NCBI GenBank assembly: GCA_036245525.1
Contig: BTPG01000007.1
Span: 123,841,571-123,905,570, forward strand
Direction of reading: 5' to 3'
Length of the DNA: 64,000 bases
Source of the DNA: Semisulcospira habei
Lineage: Eukaryota > Mollusca > Gastropoda > Semisulcospiridae
How positions within the stretch are numbered: the stretch's first letter is position 1; every line of letters starts with the position of its first letter. Below, one piece after another: positions 47,862 to 56,177 of the stretch. Below the pieces are notes generated by a model. That model worked only from the letters and a program-made list of their open reading frames with translations, had not been told where the DNA came from and did not search any database. The position numbers were made by a program, and so were the translations under genes.

Positions 47862-48036
47862 TCATTATATTATGAGTACCAATTCCAAGAAGAAATTGTT
47901 GTTTCTTTTTATTCATATCTTGTCTGTTTCCTTTCTCGTGTTGTCATTGGTTTTTCCAGTTATGTAATCTCACCCCAATTCGAATGGGTCGTTGACCTAC
48001 CGAATAAAGTGTTCTGAGTGTTCTGAGTGTTCTGAG
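45551..48036 (+). mobile_element. LINE with 710-codon frame and nonamer tail
   Basis: Its 5' end is hidden by the gap. After the coding frame comes a 3' UTR with (GT)n (47806-47860) and a terminus AATAAAGTGTTCTGA followed by repeats of GTGTTCTGA (48003-48036). The tail shows plus-strand orientation. Confidence 0.9.
45566..47698 (+). CDS. LINE reverse transcriptase with C-terminal CCHC
   Basis: An open frame of 710 codons, probably continuing upstream into the gap. Order: linker (QVDQ-free; KLKSGKASGIDQVLSEYLKH), RT N-terminal (VPIFKKGDTNNPANYRGVSL), GFRQGYSTVDHIFTL, palm motif A FIDYKRAFDSVDR, GVRQGCLASPVIFSLL, catalytic LLFADDVALL and YKYLGFTLTT. The last 70 residues carry CPFCIGTVENEEHFLLYC, a CCHC-like knuckle. 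No break is visible, so it is relatively young. It differs from both the minus-strand CR1/L2-like group and the 596-codon LINE; an I/Nimb or RTE-X type is possible. Confidence 0.9.
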   Translation: MFWKHVRIANRRKQEQPKIKIETWETHFRTVLSGHLPDKDGREFPLPTCESVPGPADSGTCRHVPELDGPITEQEVRHAVCKLKSGKASGIDQVLSEYLKHAGDTIVPFLTKYFNHLLDNQYFPVEWSRSVIVPIFKKGDTNNPANYRGVSLLSVTSKAFTSILNSRLYKWAEKEGKINEEQAGFRQGYSTVDHIFTLISIIQRSLARNKKLYVAFIDYKRAFDSVDREMLWSVLIHVQVSTKMVQMLKAMYASVQACVRAGFQYSDFFDCPAGVRQGCLASPVIFSLLINEVANYVNENGRHGVQLLPGLRELFSLLFADDVALLSTSAVGLQNQITNLKRSSDRLGLEVSLEKTKVMVFRKGGRLPAKDKWYIGATEMEVVNSYKYLGFTLTTKLSFTVALSDYAVKAKAKVSQLLRTMWKLGNLNPCIFFKLFDTQVAPMLLYSSEVWGLKQFKTIEKVHTFACKRLLSVDVRTPNQTAYGETGRHPLHINSIIRATKYWMKLIKMSDTRLPKQAYKMQLNCTIASCFWANQIESTLHKYGFGHVWQNGGVGDERAFLLLYRQRLKESSVQSWETKVQSSDRFATYKQFKTVFEPERYLSQITIKKFRDSLIRFRLGTVELNVNNRYSNTHVKNCPFCIGTVENEEHFLLYCNRYSALRNKYLASLLNDTKNEDISLLLANLDCDSIRKVAMFIFYALKLRNEQLSV

Positions 48037-48201
48037 GGTCTCCTATTATCTTTCTCTATACTATTGTCTCTATAAAAACCTAATTATGAACCTGATCAAG
48101 TGATGCCAAGTGAAACTTAATACTTATTAACAAGTTGCAACTAACTTTTAGGAACCTGCAGAGGTAACCTTTAAGTGTGTTGTCATAAGAACTTATTAAT
48201 T

Positions 48202-48269
48202 ACTTACCCTAAGTTCTTACAAGTACTTACCCTAAGTTCTTACAAGTACTTACCCTAAGTTCTTACAAC
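48202..48269. repeat. 23-bp tandem repeat at the left end of the Polinton-like element
   Basis: ACTTACCCTAAGTTCTTAC plus AAGT is repeated nearly three times. The word AAGTTCTTA also occurs inverted just upstream (ATAAGAACTT near 48185). It lies between the LINE tail and the first gene of the element, where subterminal repeats would be expected. Confidence 0.8.
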
Positions 48270-48344
48270 AACTTGACTCAAGTCCCAAAGACACTGAGAC
48301 AGATTTAACAAGATACAAGGACAATAAAAAAACTTTTTTTTTTC

Positions 48345-48437
48345 TCAGTAATACTCAGGTGGTGGTGCTGATGGGGTTAAATAATCAGGCACAAGTGGTG
48401 TAAGTGGCATGGCATTTTTCTGTGAAGTGTATGACAT
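48345..48437 (-). CDS. Mini-ORF ending in a PPxY motif
   Basis: Thirty codons from an ATG at 48437 to TGA, ending APPPEYY. The frame is open further up to an ATC at 48459-48461 that sits in the same AAATAAAAATx context as several start codons of this element, two bases after the stop of the neighbouring gene, suggesting a lost ATG. PPxY peptides bind WW domains of Nedd4-type ligases and serve as late domains in several viruses. That role here is inference, and a chance frame of this size cannot be excluded. Confidence 0.4.
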   Translation of the reverse strand: MSYTSQKNAMPLTPLVPDYLTPSAPPPEYY

Positions 48438-48463
48438 TAATAAACGATTACCAAATCTGATTT

Positions 48464-49159
48464 TTATTTGTTTAAAAGATTGTGTAGTTTTTCTGTGGTT
48501 TTCTGTACCCCTATCCTTTTTCCCTCTGCTAAAAAACTAGCCTTTAGTTCTTCAACATTCACGGGAGATTGACTACGCATCTTATTTTGTATTTCAGACT
48601 TCTGTTTCTTGTAATTATTTAAATCATCCTGGACTCTCTTAAATTCCTCGTCATCAATACAATTATCATTTAATGCCTTACTGATAATAAGTTTCATACT
48701 GCTCAGCTTTGCACCAGCAAGCATACTCAATGCTTCATGTTTCTGTAATTTCGTGTGAAACCTCTTGTTCAAGGCTTCCAAACCAAAGCAAGCCAGGCAT
48801 GTAGCAACGCTAACACCCTCAACTGCTATTCCAGCCAAACTTCCAATTCCCGTGGCGAACAGAACAATACCCCCTACAGAACATGAAGCTGAAACTGCAC
48901 CAATAGCCATAGAAGTGTTTTGTACAGAATTGAAAACGGTCTTATACCTCCTTTTGCACCGTGAATATTTCGTTTCTTCTCCTTCCAAATATTTCAAAGC
49001 TTCTGTAATATTATTTAATCTAAATGCATCTGCCTGTAATGTTTTATCTGAAGCAATTGGCACAGCTGTCACCTGTGGATCAGGCGCAAGCGTTGTTTTA
49101 GTCATCTCATTTGTTTCAGTCGGCTCAAGCGTCGGTAGTTGCGGATAGAAGTTTACCAT
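48464..49159 (-). CDS. Membrane-associated Polinton protein (231 aa)
   Basis: An open frame with a Pro/Thr-rich N-terminus (1-45), a basic helix (KYSRCKRRYKTVFN, about 64-77), a long Gly/Ala-rich hydrophobic region (about 84-130, probably two membrane passes) and a charged helical C-terminus with coiled-coil character (about 150-231). No catalytic motif. Similar small membrane proteins accompany Polintons in cnidarians and other aquatic animals, as far as I recall; the function is unknown. The start lies in GAATAAAAAAAATG. The next gene starts 30 bp upstream on the same strand. Confidence 0.65.
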   Translation of the reverse strand: MVNFYPQLPTLEPTETNEMTKTTLAPDPQVTAVPIASDKTLQADAFRLNNITEALKYLEGEETKYSRCKRRYKTVFNSVQNTSMAIGAVSASCSVGGIVLFATGIGSLAGIAVEGVSVATCLACFGLEALNKRFHTKLQKHEALSMLAGAKLSSMKLIISKALNDNCIDDEEFKRVQDDLNNYKKQKSEIQNKMRSQSPVNVEELKASFLAEGKRIGVQKTTEKLHNLLNK

Positions 49160-49188
49160 TTTTTTTATTCACAAATATTTTTTTAAAT

Positions 49189-50064
49189 TTAATCAGCAAT
49201 TACATTTTGCAACTCTTCAAAAGTATACAATTTGCTGGCATAATAAAATGCAACAAGATCAATGTGTTCAAGGTTTATGTAAGTTAGACGAACAAAAGTT
49301 GTTTTGTTGACCACCACCTTGACAGCTGGAACACTGCTCGAAACATTAATAACATCATTATTTTTTGTAATAGCAATAAAGACCTTTGATGACTCTGCCA
49401 CTGTGTCATTCCATGTAAGTTTAATTCCTTGTGCAATTTGAGCCTCTTTAGCAATAGTTACTGATCTCATGATAATTTCAAATACTATTGTCGCTTCTCT
49501 TGCGATGGGAAAGTTTATTGGTGCAAACACGACCTTCGCATCAGACCTACCCTTCCTATGTGTAAGAAGATATCTCCGTCTCTCATAATTTTCAACTTTC
49601 AGTATTTCTCTGCTATTGTCATCTGAAGCAAAGCTTGGAACAAGGCTTACAATAAGCGGCCCAGAATTAACAACCTTCCTAAACACTAAGGCACCTTCGT
49701 CATCAGTGTATACATAAGGACTAATAAATTCCAACTTTATGTCCCAGTCAATTGTGGGTGGTGGAACAGGCACAGGTGAAACCACCCACTTACTACCTAC
49801 ATGTATTAAGTTGTAGGGCACATTATTTACAGGTGGAGTAGGTACAGTAACATCACGAAGCTGGCCAAGTTTAGGAATCTGTCTTTCACCGTCTTTCATG
49901 TCAACAATTACTTTCCTCTTGTACATGCCATTTGAATCAAGTTCAAAACCATATATTTCTCCAACATCTCCTTCCTTCTCAAAATCCTGTACGTCTGCCA
50001 AATCTTTCAACTCTGTTACTGGACATGCAACTGGTATGATTCTCGGCTTTGGACCACCACTCAT
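49189..50064 (-). CDS. Uncharacterised Polinton protein (291 aa)
   Basis: An open frame, start ATG at 50062-50064 preceded by TTTATAAAAA. No transmembrane segment or known motif. The N-terminal 60 residues resemble a tag-like repeat-poor segment (PVTELKDLADVQDFE). The middle has a Pro-rich linker (VVSPVPVPPPTIDWD, about 113-127), and the rest is rich in beta-forming residues (Val, Ile, Thr). A surface or fibre-like virion protein is one possibility but nothing shows it directly. It follows the penton candidate by 21 bp, so co-transcription is likely. Confidence 0.6.
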   Translation of the reverse strand: MSGGPKPRIIPVACPVTELKDLADVQDFEKEGDVGEIYGFELDSNGMYKRKVIVDMKDGERQIPKLGQLRDVTVPTPPVNNVPYNLIHVGSKWVVSPVPVPPPTIDWDIKLEFISPYVYTDDEGALVFRKVVNSGPLIVSLVPSFASDDNSREILKVENYERRRYLLTHRKGRSDAKVVFAPINFPIAREATIVFEIIMRSVTIAKEAQIAQGIKLTWNDTVAESSKVFIAITKNNDVINVSSSVPAVKVVVNKTTFVRLTYINLEHIDLVAFYYASKLYTFEELQNVIAD

Positions 50065-50085
50065 TTTTTATAAACAAAAATAAAA

Positions 50086-50789
50086 TTATTTAATTTCCAA
50101 CACAACACTAAAATCATGCATAACAACTGGTTTGTCATCCTGATTAGTTACAGATATACTCAGTGACTCAAAGAAACTAGAACCTAATTCTTAAACTGCA
50201 AATTAGGAAATCTAACAACCACACTTTCACAATAAGGAGCAGTTCCAGCTGGCACACATCTCAACAAAGTTGAAGGCTTTCCATTGTGTACATTTTCAGT
50301 CGTGTTTAGTTCTTTCAAATAAACATTAAATACTGTGTGTACTGCCAAATAAACAGGGCATCTGCCAGTTATTTTTTGTTTTTTGGGTGCAAATAGTTTT
50401 AAATCTGTCAGTTTCCAATCTTCATCATCTGAAAGTATAAATGTGCAATTAAAACCAAGTAAAGTTACAAGACCATTTGATAAAGAAAAATGACTATCTT
50501 TTGGAAATTCTAATGTAACAAGTAGGTTAGCTGGATTTAAAGTTGCTTTAATTTTAAAATTACTTTGAAACCATTCAGCTATAGTACAAAAGTCATAATA
50601 CCCAGCTGGTAAAGTTTCAGTCATATCATAAAAAACTACTTTATAATCTGTATCATTTGTAACATTAAACCATTTTACTGTGTAGAACATTTCATGGATA
50701 GCTACAGCCTTGCTACCATCACGATTATCAATCCCATTAGTTAACCACACTGGTTTGCTTGTGTCAAGATTTGTTAAGGAAATAAACAT
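50086..50789 (-). CDS. Penton-like minor capsid candidate, frameshifted at C-terminus
   Basis: I place the start at 50789 (GATAATAAAAATG), not the longer in-frame start at 50843, because the latter would overlap the divergent gene. The main frame runs to a stop at 50184. The neighbouring frame then stays open about 33 codons to TAA at 50086-50088 and ends in a beta-rich VVLEIK segment, so one base seems lost around 50184-50190. The protein is beta-rich with LPAGYYDF and NGKPSTLLRCVP segments. Size, position and composition fit the single-jelly-roll minor capsid protein of Polintons. The assignment rests on family memory, not on a catalytic motif. Confidence 0.6.
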
Positions 50790-50814
50790 TTTTATTATCT
50801 CATAAAAAAGAAGG
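50790..50814. promoter_or_regulatory. Divergent intergenic region, 25 bp
   Basis: Only 25 bp (AT-rich, CTTTTTTATGAGATAATAAAA on the minus strand) separate the start codons of the penton candidate and the plus-strand 424-aa gene. Any core promoter must lie here or inside the genes. Confidence 0.45.
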
Positions 50815-52089
50815 ATGGAATTTAAATCACCAACCATTACCACAACAAACGCATTTCAATTTAATGTGGATGCTAAATACAATGTTGCACCTACTTATGA
50901 ACAGAAATTAATTCAACTAAACCAGCTTGATATTGCTGTGTCTGAACAAGATTTATTCCAAGTCAAAGTACCCAATCCGTTTGACCATTACCTAAACCCT
51001 CCAATAACAGATGACTCTACTGCAAGAAAGTGGACTTCTAGCCCACTACAGATGTTTCAAAATCAACTCAACTTTGCCATACTATGTTCAACTACAGGCT
51101 GTGGTGTTTCTTTTACAGACCACTTGAATCACTCAAACAAACTGATTAAGTCTGTGTTTCGTTTTCACACGTACTACCAGCTTAGACGTATACTGTCAGA
51201 ACTGCATACACCACTACCCACTGAATCCAGTTTCAACAGGTTTAATAACCCTATGGATATGAAAGCGTTTGAACGGATTTGTAATGAGTTTAACATAAGC
51301 CCCAAGTATGACTTCTCACAAAAACTTGATGATCACAAAGGCATGGGCACATTGTATTATGCTATGAGTCACAGACAATACCCTCAAGATTACTACCCTG
51401 GTTACACTTCATTCTCATCTAAATCTGAAGTCTGGTTAGGATCAATAGAGCAGAAACAGTCAAACGCCTGGACCACATTTATTTTAGATAAAACTGACGG
51501 GTTTACTCAAGCAGGAGTCGAGCGCGTCAATGAGTCTATCAGAACATATGTCTGGTGTATACTAGGTGCACAATCACTAACAAAATCAAACATTTTGAAT
51601 GAAAGAGGTAAATTTGAAGCACAAAAACAGTTTCTTGCAAATCTTGAAGATTCAATTAACTCAACAGTTGATCTCCCATCAAGCATACAACGCTATCAAG
51701 ACGTACTCAGATATGCCAGATCAAAAGTTGACTTTGTAGTTGGCATCGGGTTATACATGTTACCATCTGACCTTCAACTCCAAATGGGTACAATAACAAA
51801 TTATAATAATGAAATCATTGTTGCAGGTGTTGGTCAAAAACTCGGTCTTAATCAATCTGTAAACTTAGGAGCAACAACAACACATGTACAGCCATTAAAA
51901 TCATTACAGACGGTAACACCCCCGGCCCCGGCCCCGGCCCCGGCCCTGGCCCCAGCCCCAGCCCCAGCCCCGGCCCCGGCATTCATACAACCAGTACAGT
52001 CAACCCATGACACACATGAGTCAGAGAGAACTGCATTGGTAATAGGTCTAACAGGATTAGGGGTATTACTTCTTTATCTGTTTCATTAA
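50815..52089 (+). CDS. Tail-anchored Polinton protein (424 aa)
   Basis: An intact frame. Residues 1-360 are soluble and mixed alpha/beta, with TTGCGVSF and FRFHTYYQLRRIL segments typical of an uncharacterised protein I associate with aquatic-animal Polintons. Residues about 368-395 are Pro-Ala repeats. The final 20 residues (ALVIGLTGLGVLLLYLF) form one membrane segment with almost no tail beyond it. The topology suggests a protein held on a membrane by its C-terminus and projecting on a stiff stalk. It ends inside the 3' end of the opposite-strand gene, sharing 24 bp. Function unknown. Confidence 0.65.
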   Translation: MEFKSPTITTTNAFQFNVDAKYNVAPTYEQKLIQLNQLDIAVSEQDLFQVKVPNPFDHYLNPPITDDSTARKWTSSPLQMFQNQLNFAILCSTTGCGVSFTDHLNHSNKLIKSVFRFHTYYQLRRILSELHTPLPTESSFNRFNNPMDMKAFERICNEFNISPKYDFSQKLDDHKGMGTLYYAMSHRQYPQDYYPGYTSFSSKSEVWLGSIEQKQSNAWTTFILDKTDGFTQAGVERVNESIRTYVWCILGAQSLTKSNILNERGKFEAQKQFLANLEDSINSTVDLPSSIQRYQDVLRYARSKVDFVVGIGLYMLPSDLQLQMGTITNYNNEIIVAGVGQKLGLNQSVNLGATTTHVQPLKSLQTVTPPAPAPAPALAPAPAPAPAPAFIQPVQSTHDTHESERTALVIGLTGLGVLLLYLFH

Positions 52090-53298
52090 ATAGCCCACCA
52101 TCAACCCTCCTACTGTAACCAGAAAGATCCACACATGCTCTGCCATAAACCCTACTGCCTTTGCCGCTGTACTAATCAACCAACTGACAACAGTGCCTAT
52201 TATACCGGGCAACGCGTCTACTGCTTTCACAGCCAATTTCTTAAGCAAGTCTGATATGTGAGACAACTGTTTTTTTACCCACGTCTGTAAATCTTTTGGG
52301 TCTGTTGGAGCCGGGGGGCCCGGGGTTGGTGGTGCTGGTGCCGGGGCTGGACCACCACCACCAGAGACAGCCAACACAACAGTACTGATAATAAACCCAA
52401 GAGCAGTAATTAAACTAGCAATTGTAATACCCTGTTCTCTGAAAAGTGTTTTCAGTCTCTCAGCCAGAGTTGTGTCTTCGTGAAGTATTTTCTGAATAGT
52501 TTCTCTAATTCTGTTGACCTGTGATTTCAGTTTTTGTCTTCCAATACTAATTGTTTCTAACCGTCCTGATCTTTCTATCTGCAAATCATTTAATCTGTGT
52601 TGGATTCTTTCTTTCATTTCTGTGTCAAGATTTCCATTGTCTGCGGTAGCCAGTTTCTCTTTTTCACGTTCTATGTGTTTATCAAGCTCACCCAGTTTGG
52701 CAATATTGTTTACCATCTCACCTCTTATCGTCTGCAGTGATTTATCCAAACCTATAATCTCCCGCATTGACAAAGGTGGGTCATCTATTGTTTTCATAGC
52801 ATCATTTATTTGTCCTTCAGTAAATGAAGTTTCTTGTATCACTGTGTTTGCTATTTCTGGTAGGCTTGTTACAGGTGCCATTTCAATTTGTTGCCCTGTT
52901 GGTAACTTTGTTTGCGTGTCGTGAAGAACACTAGCCAGTCTTGGCGTGACAGGAGACCCACCAATACCAAGGTACCTTGCCAACCCAGAGTTACCACCGA
53001 CTTCACCTTTAATTGTACTTAAAGCTCTAAACTTAGAAGGATTATTTTTATGTGTTAGATTTATTTTCCCTCTGTCTGTATTTACAAATAAGTGCCCTTT
53101 ATCATATTCAAACTGATTAGGATCTATTACATCTGGGTGGACACCAACACTGTCATAAAATGAGTTTACTTTGTCTTTTAACAGTTCGTGATACATACTA
53201 GACATAGTTACCATTCCAGTCATATCTGTGATACTGGTATCTGAGACATTCATGTCATCCATTTCAAAATCTTCATGATTAAATCCTCCCCCGGCCAT
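52066..53298 (-). CDS. Coiled-coil, two-membrane-segment Polinton protein (410 aa)
   Basis: An intact frame. Acidic N-terminus (1-30), a flexible region, a coiled coil (about 185-290), a hydrophobic segment (about 291-312) ending in GGGG, a Pro-Ala linker (316-333), an amphipathic helical region (about 345-384), and a second membrane segment (about 388-404) ending KQIKK. No enzyme motif. It could be a virion membrane, membrane-lytic or scaffold protein; this is inference. Its start (TTAATAAAACAATG) faces the MCP start across 40 bp. Confidence 0.65.
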   Translation of the reverse strand: MAGGGFNHEDFEMDDMNVSDTSITDMTGMVTMSSMYHELLKDKVNSFYDSVGVHPDVIDPNQFEYDKGHLFVNTDRGKINLTHKNNPSKFRALSTIKGEVGGNSGLARYLGIGGSPVTPRLASVLHDTQTKLPTGQQIEMAPVTSLPEIANTVIQETSFTEGQINDAMKTIDDPPLSMREIIGLDKSLQTIRGEMVNNIAKLGELDKHIEREKEKLATADNGNLDTEMKERIQHRLNDLQIERSGRLETISIGRQKLKSQVNRIRETIQKILHEDTTLAERLKTLFREQGITIASLITALGFIISTVVLAVSGGGGPAPAPAPPTPGPPAPTDPKDLQTWVKKQLSHISDLLKKLAVKAVDALPGIIGTVVSWLISTAAKAVGFMAEHVWIFLVTVGGLMVGYLMKQIKK

Positions 53299-53338
53299 TG
53301 TTTTATTAATTTATTATTTTTTATTGTGCATAATAAAA
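53299..53338. promoter_or_regulatory. Divergent intergenic region, 40 bp
   Basis: AT-rich spacer (TTTTATTAATTTATTATTTT and on to GCATAATAAAA) between the 410-aa gene and the major capsid gene. It must contain or overlap the start signals of both. Confidence 0.45.
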
Positions 53339-54989
53339 ATGACACAGTCTTACGGATCAAAGTTAGACCCATACAGAAAACTACGTGAGCCCCTGGGTGT
53401 TAAGGGCATTAGACAATCAATCGTCATCACAAACAATCCAAGTACCATAGACCAGAACCAAACACTTACAGTCAAGTTTCCAAACCTAGGTCACAGTGAC
53501 GTTATTGTTCCTGGCACTGCACGCCTAGCATTTAATATTGAACTATCATCAGACGCAGATGTAAACAGAACACTGGTTGACAATCTTGGCAGAGCAATTG
53601 TTAGGATTATTAAAGTAAAACTTGAAGGACAGGAAGTGTTTAGTCTTGATGACTCAGATGTTTTCTACTGTTACAAAGACCTTTGGCTCACACGAGAAGA
53701 ACGAGAAGATCGTATTTACCAAGGCATACAATCTGATAATGTTGGTAAACTTCGTATCAATGCAGCAGATAAGGTAACTACTGGGGTAGCCAAGGACGTT
53801 ATAATGGCCGAAACATATGGAACCAGATTTTACATTCCACTTGAGTTTGAAATCCTCACAGCTCATTTGCCTTATTATCAAGGGGCACTGAATGACCGTC
53901 TGAGCTTTGAACTAACTTTCAATGACTACTCCAAAGTTATAAAATCATCTGCCACAGATGCCACATATAAGATCTCTAACATTTCTTTGGAATATGAAAT
54001 TGTCACACACACTGAACTAGCCAGACTCATTCAAAATCAATACCAGTCAAGACTGCCAATTTATTATGACCGTGTGATTAGACATAGTTTAATACCCAAA
54101 GACAAGAGTGACCCAATGTGGAACATAAACTTGAACACACCAGCTAGGTCACTTAAAGGTATTCTTATGTTAAGAAGTACCCAACGGAGAAAGAAACACG
54201 CTTAGAAAAGACGGGTACAACACAATTTATTAATATTTCGGGTAAATACCCTTTGTCAAAATAGACAAACAAACAAACATAGAGATTAGCCGCTACTTAT
54301 CTTCAATGGCAGAAGGAATGTGGCACATTCCTTCTGCCATTGAAGATAAGTAGCGGCTAATCTCTATGTTTGTTTGTTTGTCTATTTTGACAAAGGGTAT
54401 TTACCCGAAATATTAATAAATTGTGTTGTACCCATCTTTTCTAAGCGTGTTTCTTTCTCCGTTGGGTACTTCTTTGCATATTACACGCTTGGCAGTCACC
54501 TTTTTGGTCTGGATTGATTTATGTATTCTTATGTTGTTTGTTGAACCGGTGAGTCCATACAAACGGGATTCAGAAAAATTCTACAATCCTAAGATTACAC
54601 ATTTATCCTGCACAATTGAAGGCCGTCCTAATCAAGTGTATGCTTCAGGTTTGTTACCTTATCAACACTATGATGAGATCACAAAGTATTTTGCAGGTGG
54701 AAGGATTAGAGATAAACCAGCAAACATTGTGTGTAAAGATTTACATCTGTATGACGTAAGGATCGGACAATACCTTACAAATAAGTATGCACTGTGGCTA
54801 GACCTTCGTAGTACAGATGACGACTACCTTCATGGGTCAGGTCGAACTGTTGAGAACGGCAGTGATGGAATAACAATCCAGATACAAAAGAAGGTTGAAA
54901 AAGCCGAAGCCATAAATATATATTTGTACCTGATATATGACGCACAACTCAATATACAAGACAGTAGACTGAGTGGACACATATATTAA
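53339..54989 (+). pseudogene. Major capsid protein (double jelly roll), interrupted by insertion
   Basis: I choose ATG 53339 (CATAATAAAAATG) over 53324. The frame is open to 54171, then broken by a 351-bp hairpin element plus a 13-bp duplication, and resumes from 54536 to 54989. The two halves sum to 1287 nt, a multiple of three, so the interruption is clean and the ancestral product had 428 residues. The sequence is beta-rich with NNPSTIDQNQTLTVKFPNL near the N-terminus and a WLDLRSTDDDYLHGSGR segment near the C-terminus, features I associate with Polinton major capsid proteins. Position next to the packaging ATPase agrees. As assembled the gene cannot make full-length capsid. Confidence 0.8.
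54172..54522. mobile_element. Hairpin retroposon-like element in the capsid gene, 351 bp
   Basis: Near-perfect inverted repeat centred at GGAATGTGGCACATTCC (about 54313-54329). Flanked by the 13-bp direct repeat GTATTCTTATGTT (54159-54171 and 54523-54535). Same family as 9348-9680 with the same asymmetric ends (short AAGAAGTACCC, long GGTCTGGATTG). The near identity of its arms and of the duplications points to recent insertion. Confidence 0.95.
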
Positions 54990-55008
54990 AATTATATTGT
55001 GTATTAAA

Positions 55009-55621
55009 ATGAACCGGAGCTTGATGACCCTTGACCCACACTGTGGATTGTTTTGTGGTGCCACGGGGTGTGGGAAAACTGAATTTGTTCTTAACCTATT
55101 ACAAACAAAGATACATCCACCATTTTGAAAACATTGTAATATTTTGTCCTACTATTAAACACAACAAAGCTTATCACAACCGTTTATTCATTTGGACTGA
55201 CAACAACATTTACTTAGTTGACCCTGAAAAGAAACTGAATGACTACCTACAATATTTTTACAAGCAATTTGAAGGACAGCCAACATTGTTTATTGTTGAT
55301 GACTGCTCAGCAGAGAAAGACATTGTCAAGAAGAGAAACACTCTAGCAGAACTTGCCTTCAGTGGCAGACACGCAAATGTTAGTGTATGGATTCTCACTC
55401 AGAAATATAATGCTGTACTGAAAGATTTTCGAGAACAGTTAAAGTTTATCTGTTTGTTTTACTGCAAGGATCGTGACAGCTTTGAAGACTGTCTCAGAGA
55501 GAATGATGTCATACCAAATAAACATGAACGTGATGATGTAAAAAATAAACTGAAATCAACTAAGCATCTAAAGCTCATTTTAAAGACAGATCAGCCCACA
55601 GGGTATGGGTTAGTAAATTAA
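55009..55621 (+). pseudogene. Packaging ATPase (FtsK/HerA type), frameshifted
   Basis: Start ATG at 55009 (TATTAAAATG). The first frame carries Walker A GATGCGKT (residues 17-24) and stops at 55128. The rest of the protein is in the next frame to 55621, with Walker B FIVDD (about 55288-55302), then VWILTQKYNAVL, a sensor-like segment, and FYCKDRDSFEDCL. The shift is at about 55111 (AAAGATACATCC), not in a homopolymer, so it is probably a genuine one-base insertion. These ATPases pump viral DNA into capsids. A TTG start at 55031 in the second frame would lack Walker A and could not give an active enzyme. Confidence 0.9.
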
Positions 55622-55649
55622 TTTTTGTTTTTTTAAAATAACAATATAA

Positions 55650-56177
55650 ATGAACCCTGATGAAATCCTTCTATTGAATAATATCAATGCTGTAGAGAAC
55701 AAAGACTTAGACTCTAAGAAACAGCGTCTTTTGTCTGTAATTGTCTCAGGCAAATCAAAGACTTATCTCGGAAAACAATACATGACAGACGACATAGAAT
55801 CTCTCACCGCTGACGAGCTAATCAAGCTTCATGCTAAATATGAAAACCACATTGCTTCACTAATGACACGTGATTTAAGTCGATCTCTTGTATGCCTATA
55901 CACAAAAGCAGTGAGTCACTTTCTACCTGTGGATAGTGACAGTCTTTCACACGACCTTGAAAGCAATCCTATTGTTTCAAGTTCAATTGGCAAATTAGCA
56001 TGTGTCATGTTTTACAAGTTTGGAAATTACCTTGCACCTGTCGTAACATTGCTTGTTACTGGGAGTCATATTGATTTTTCGAAAATAAATTTTACTGCAG
56101 AAGAAAATGGACGAAACCCAGACGACTCCACAACCGAACCCCAGTCCAGTTTTGACGCAGGTTCAAACTGTGACTAA
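55650..56177 (+). CDS. Uncharacterised Polinton protein (175 aa)
   Basis: An intact frame starting in ATATAAATG. Mostly helical, with SLTADELIKLHAKYENHIA and MTRDLSRSLVCLY in the middle and a mildly hydrophobic YKFGNYLAPVVTLLV segment. No known domain. The acidic C-terminal 25 residues overlap the next gene by 71 bp in a different frame. Found between the ATPase and small membrane proteins, a place used for minor virion proteins in Polintons; the role is unknown. Confidence 0.6.
   Translation: MNPDEILLLNNINAVENKDLDSKKQRLLSVIVSGKSKTYLGKQYMTDDIESLTADELIKLHAKYENHIASLMTRDLSRSLVCLYTKAVSHFLPVDSDSLSHDLESNPIVSSSIGKLACVMFYKFGNYLAPVVTLLVTGSHIDFSKINFTAEENGRNPDDSTTEPQSSFDAGSNCD

Noticed and set aside
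50184..50843. Longer start of the penton candidate at 50843
   Set aside because: It would overlap the start of the divergent gene; the ATG at 50789 has the element's typical AATAAAAATG context.
53654..53881. Frame antisense to the capsid gene
   Set aside because: A shadow frame with no motif.
55031..55621. ATPase taken as a shorter gene from the TTG at 55031
   Set aside because: It would lack Walker A, which is plainly present just upstream in the other frame, so a frameshift is the simpler reading.
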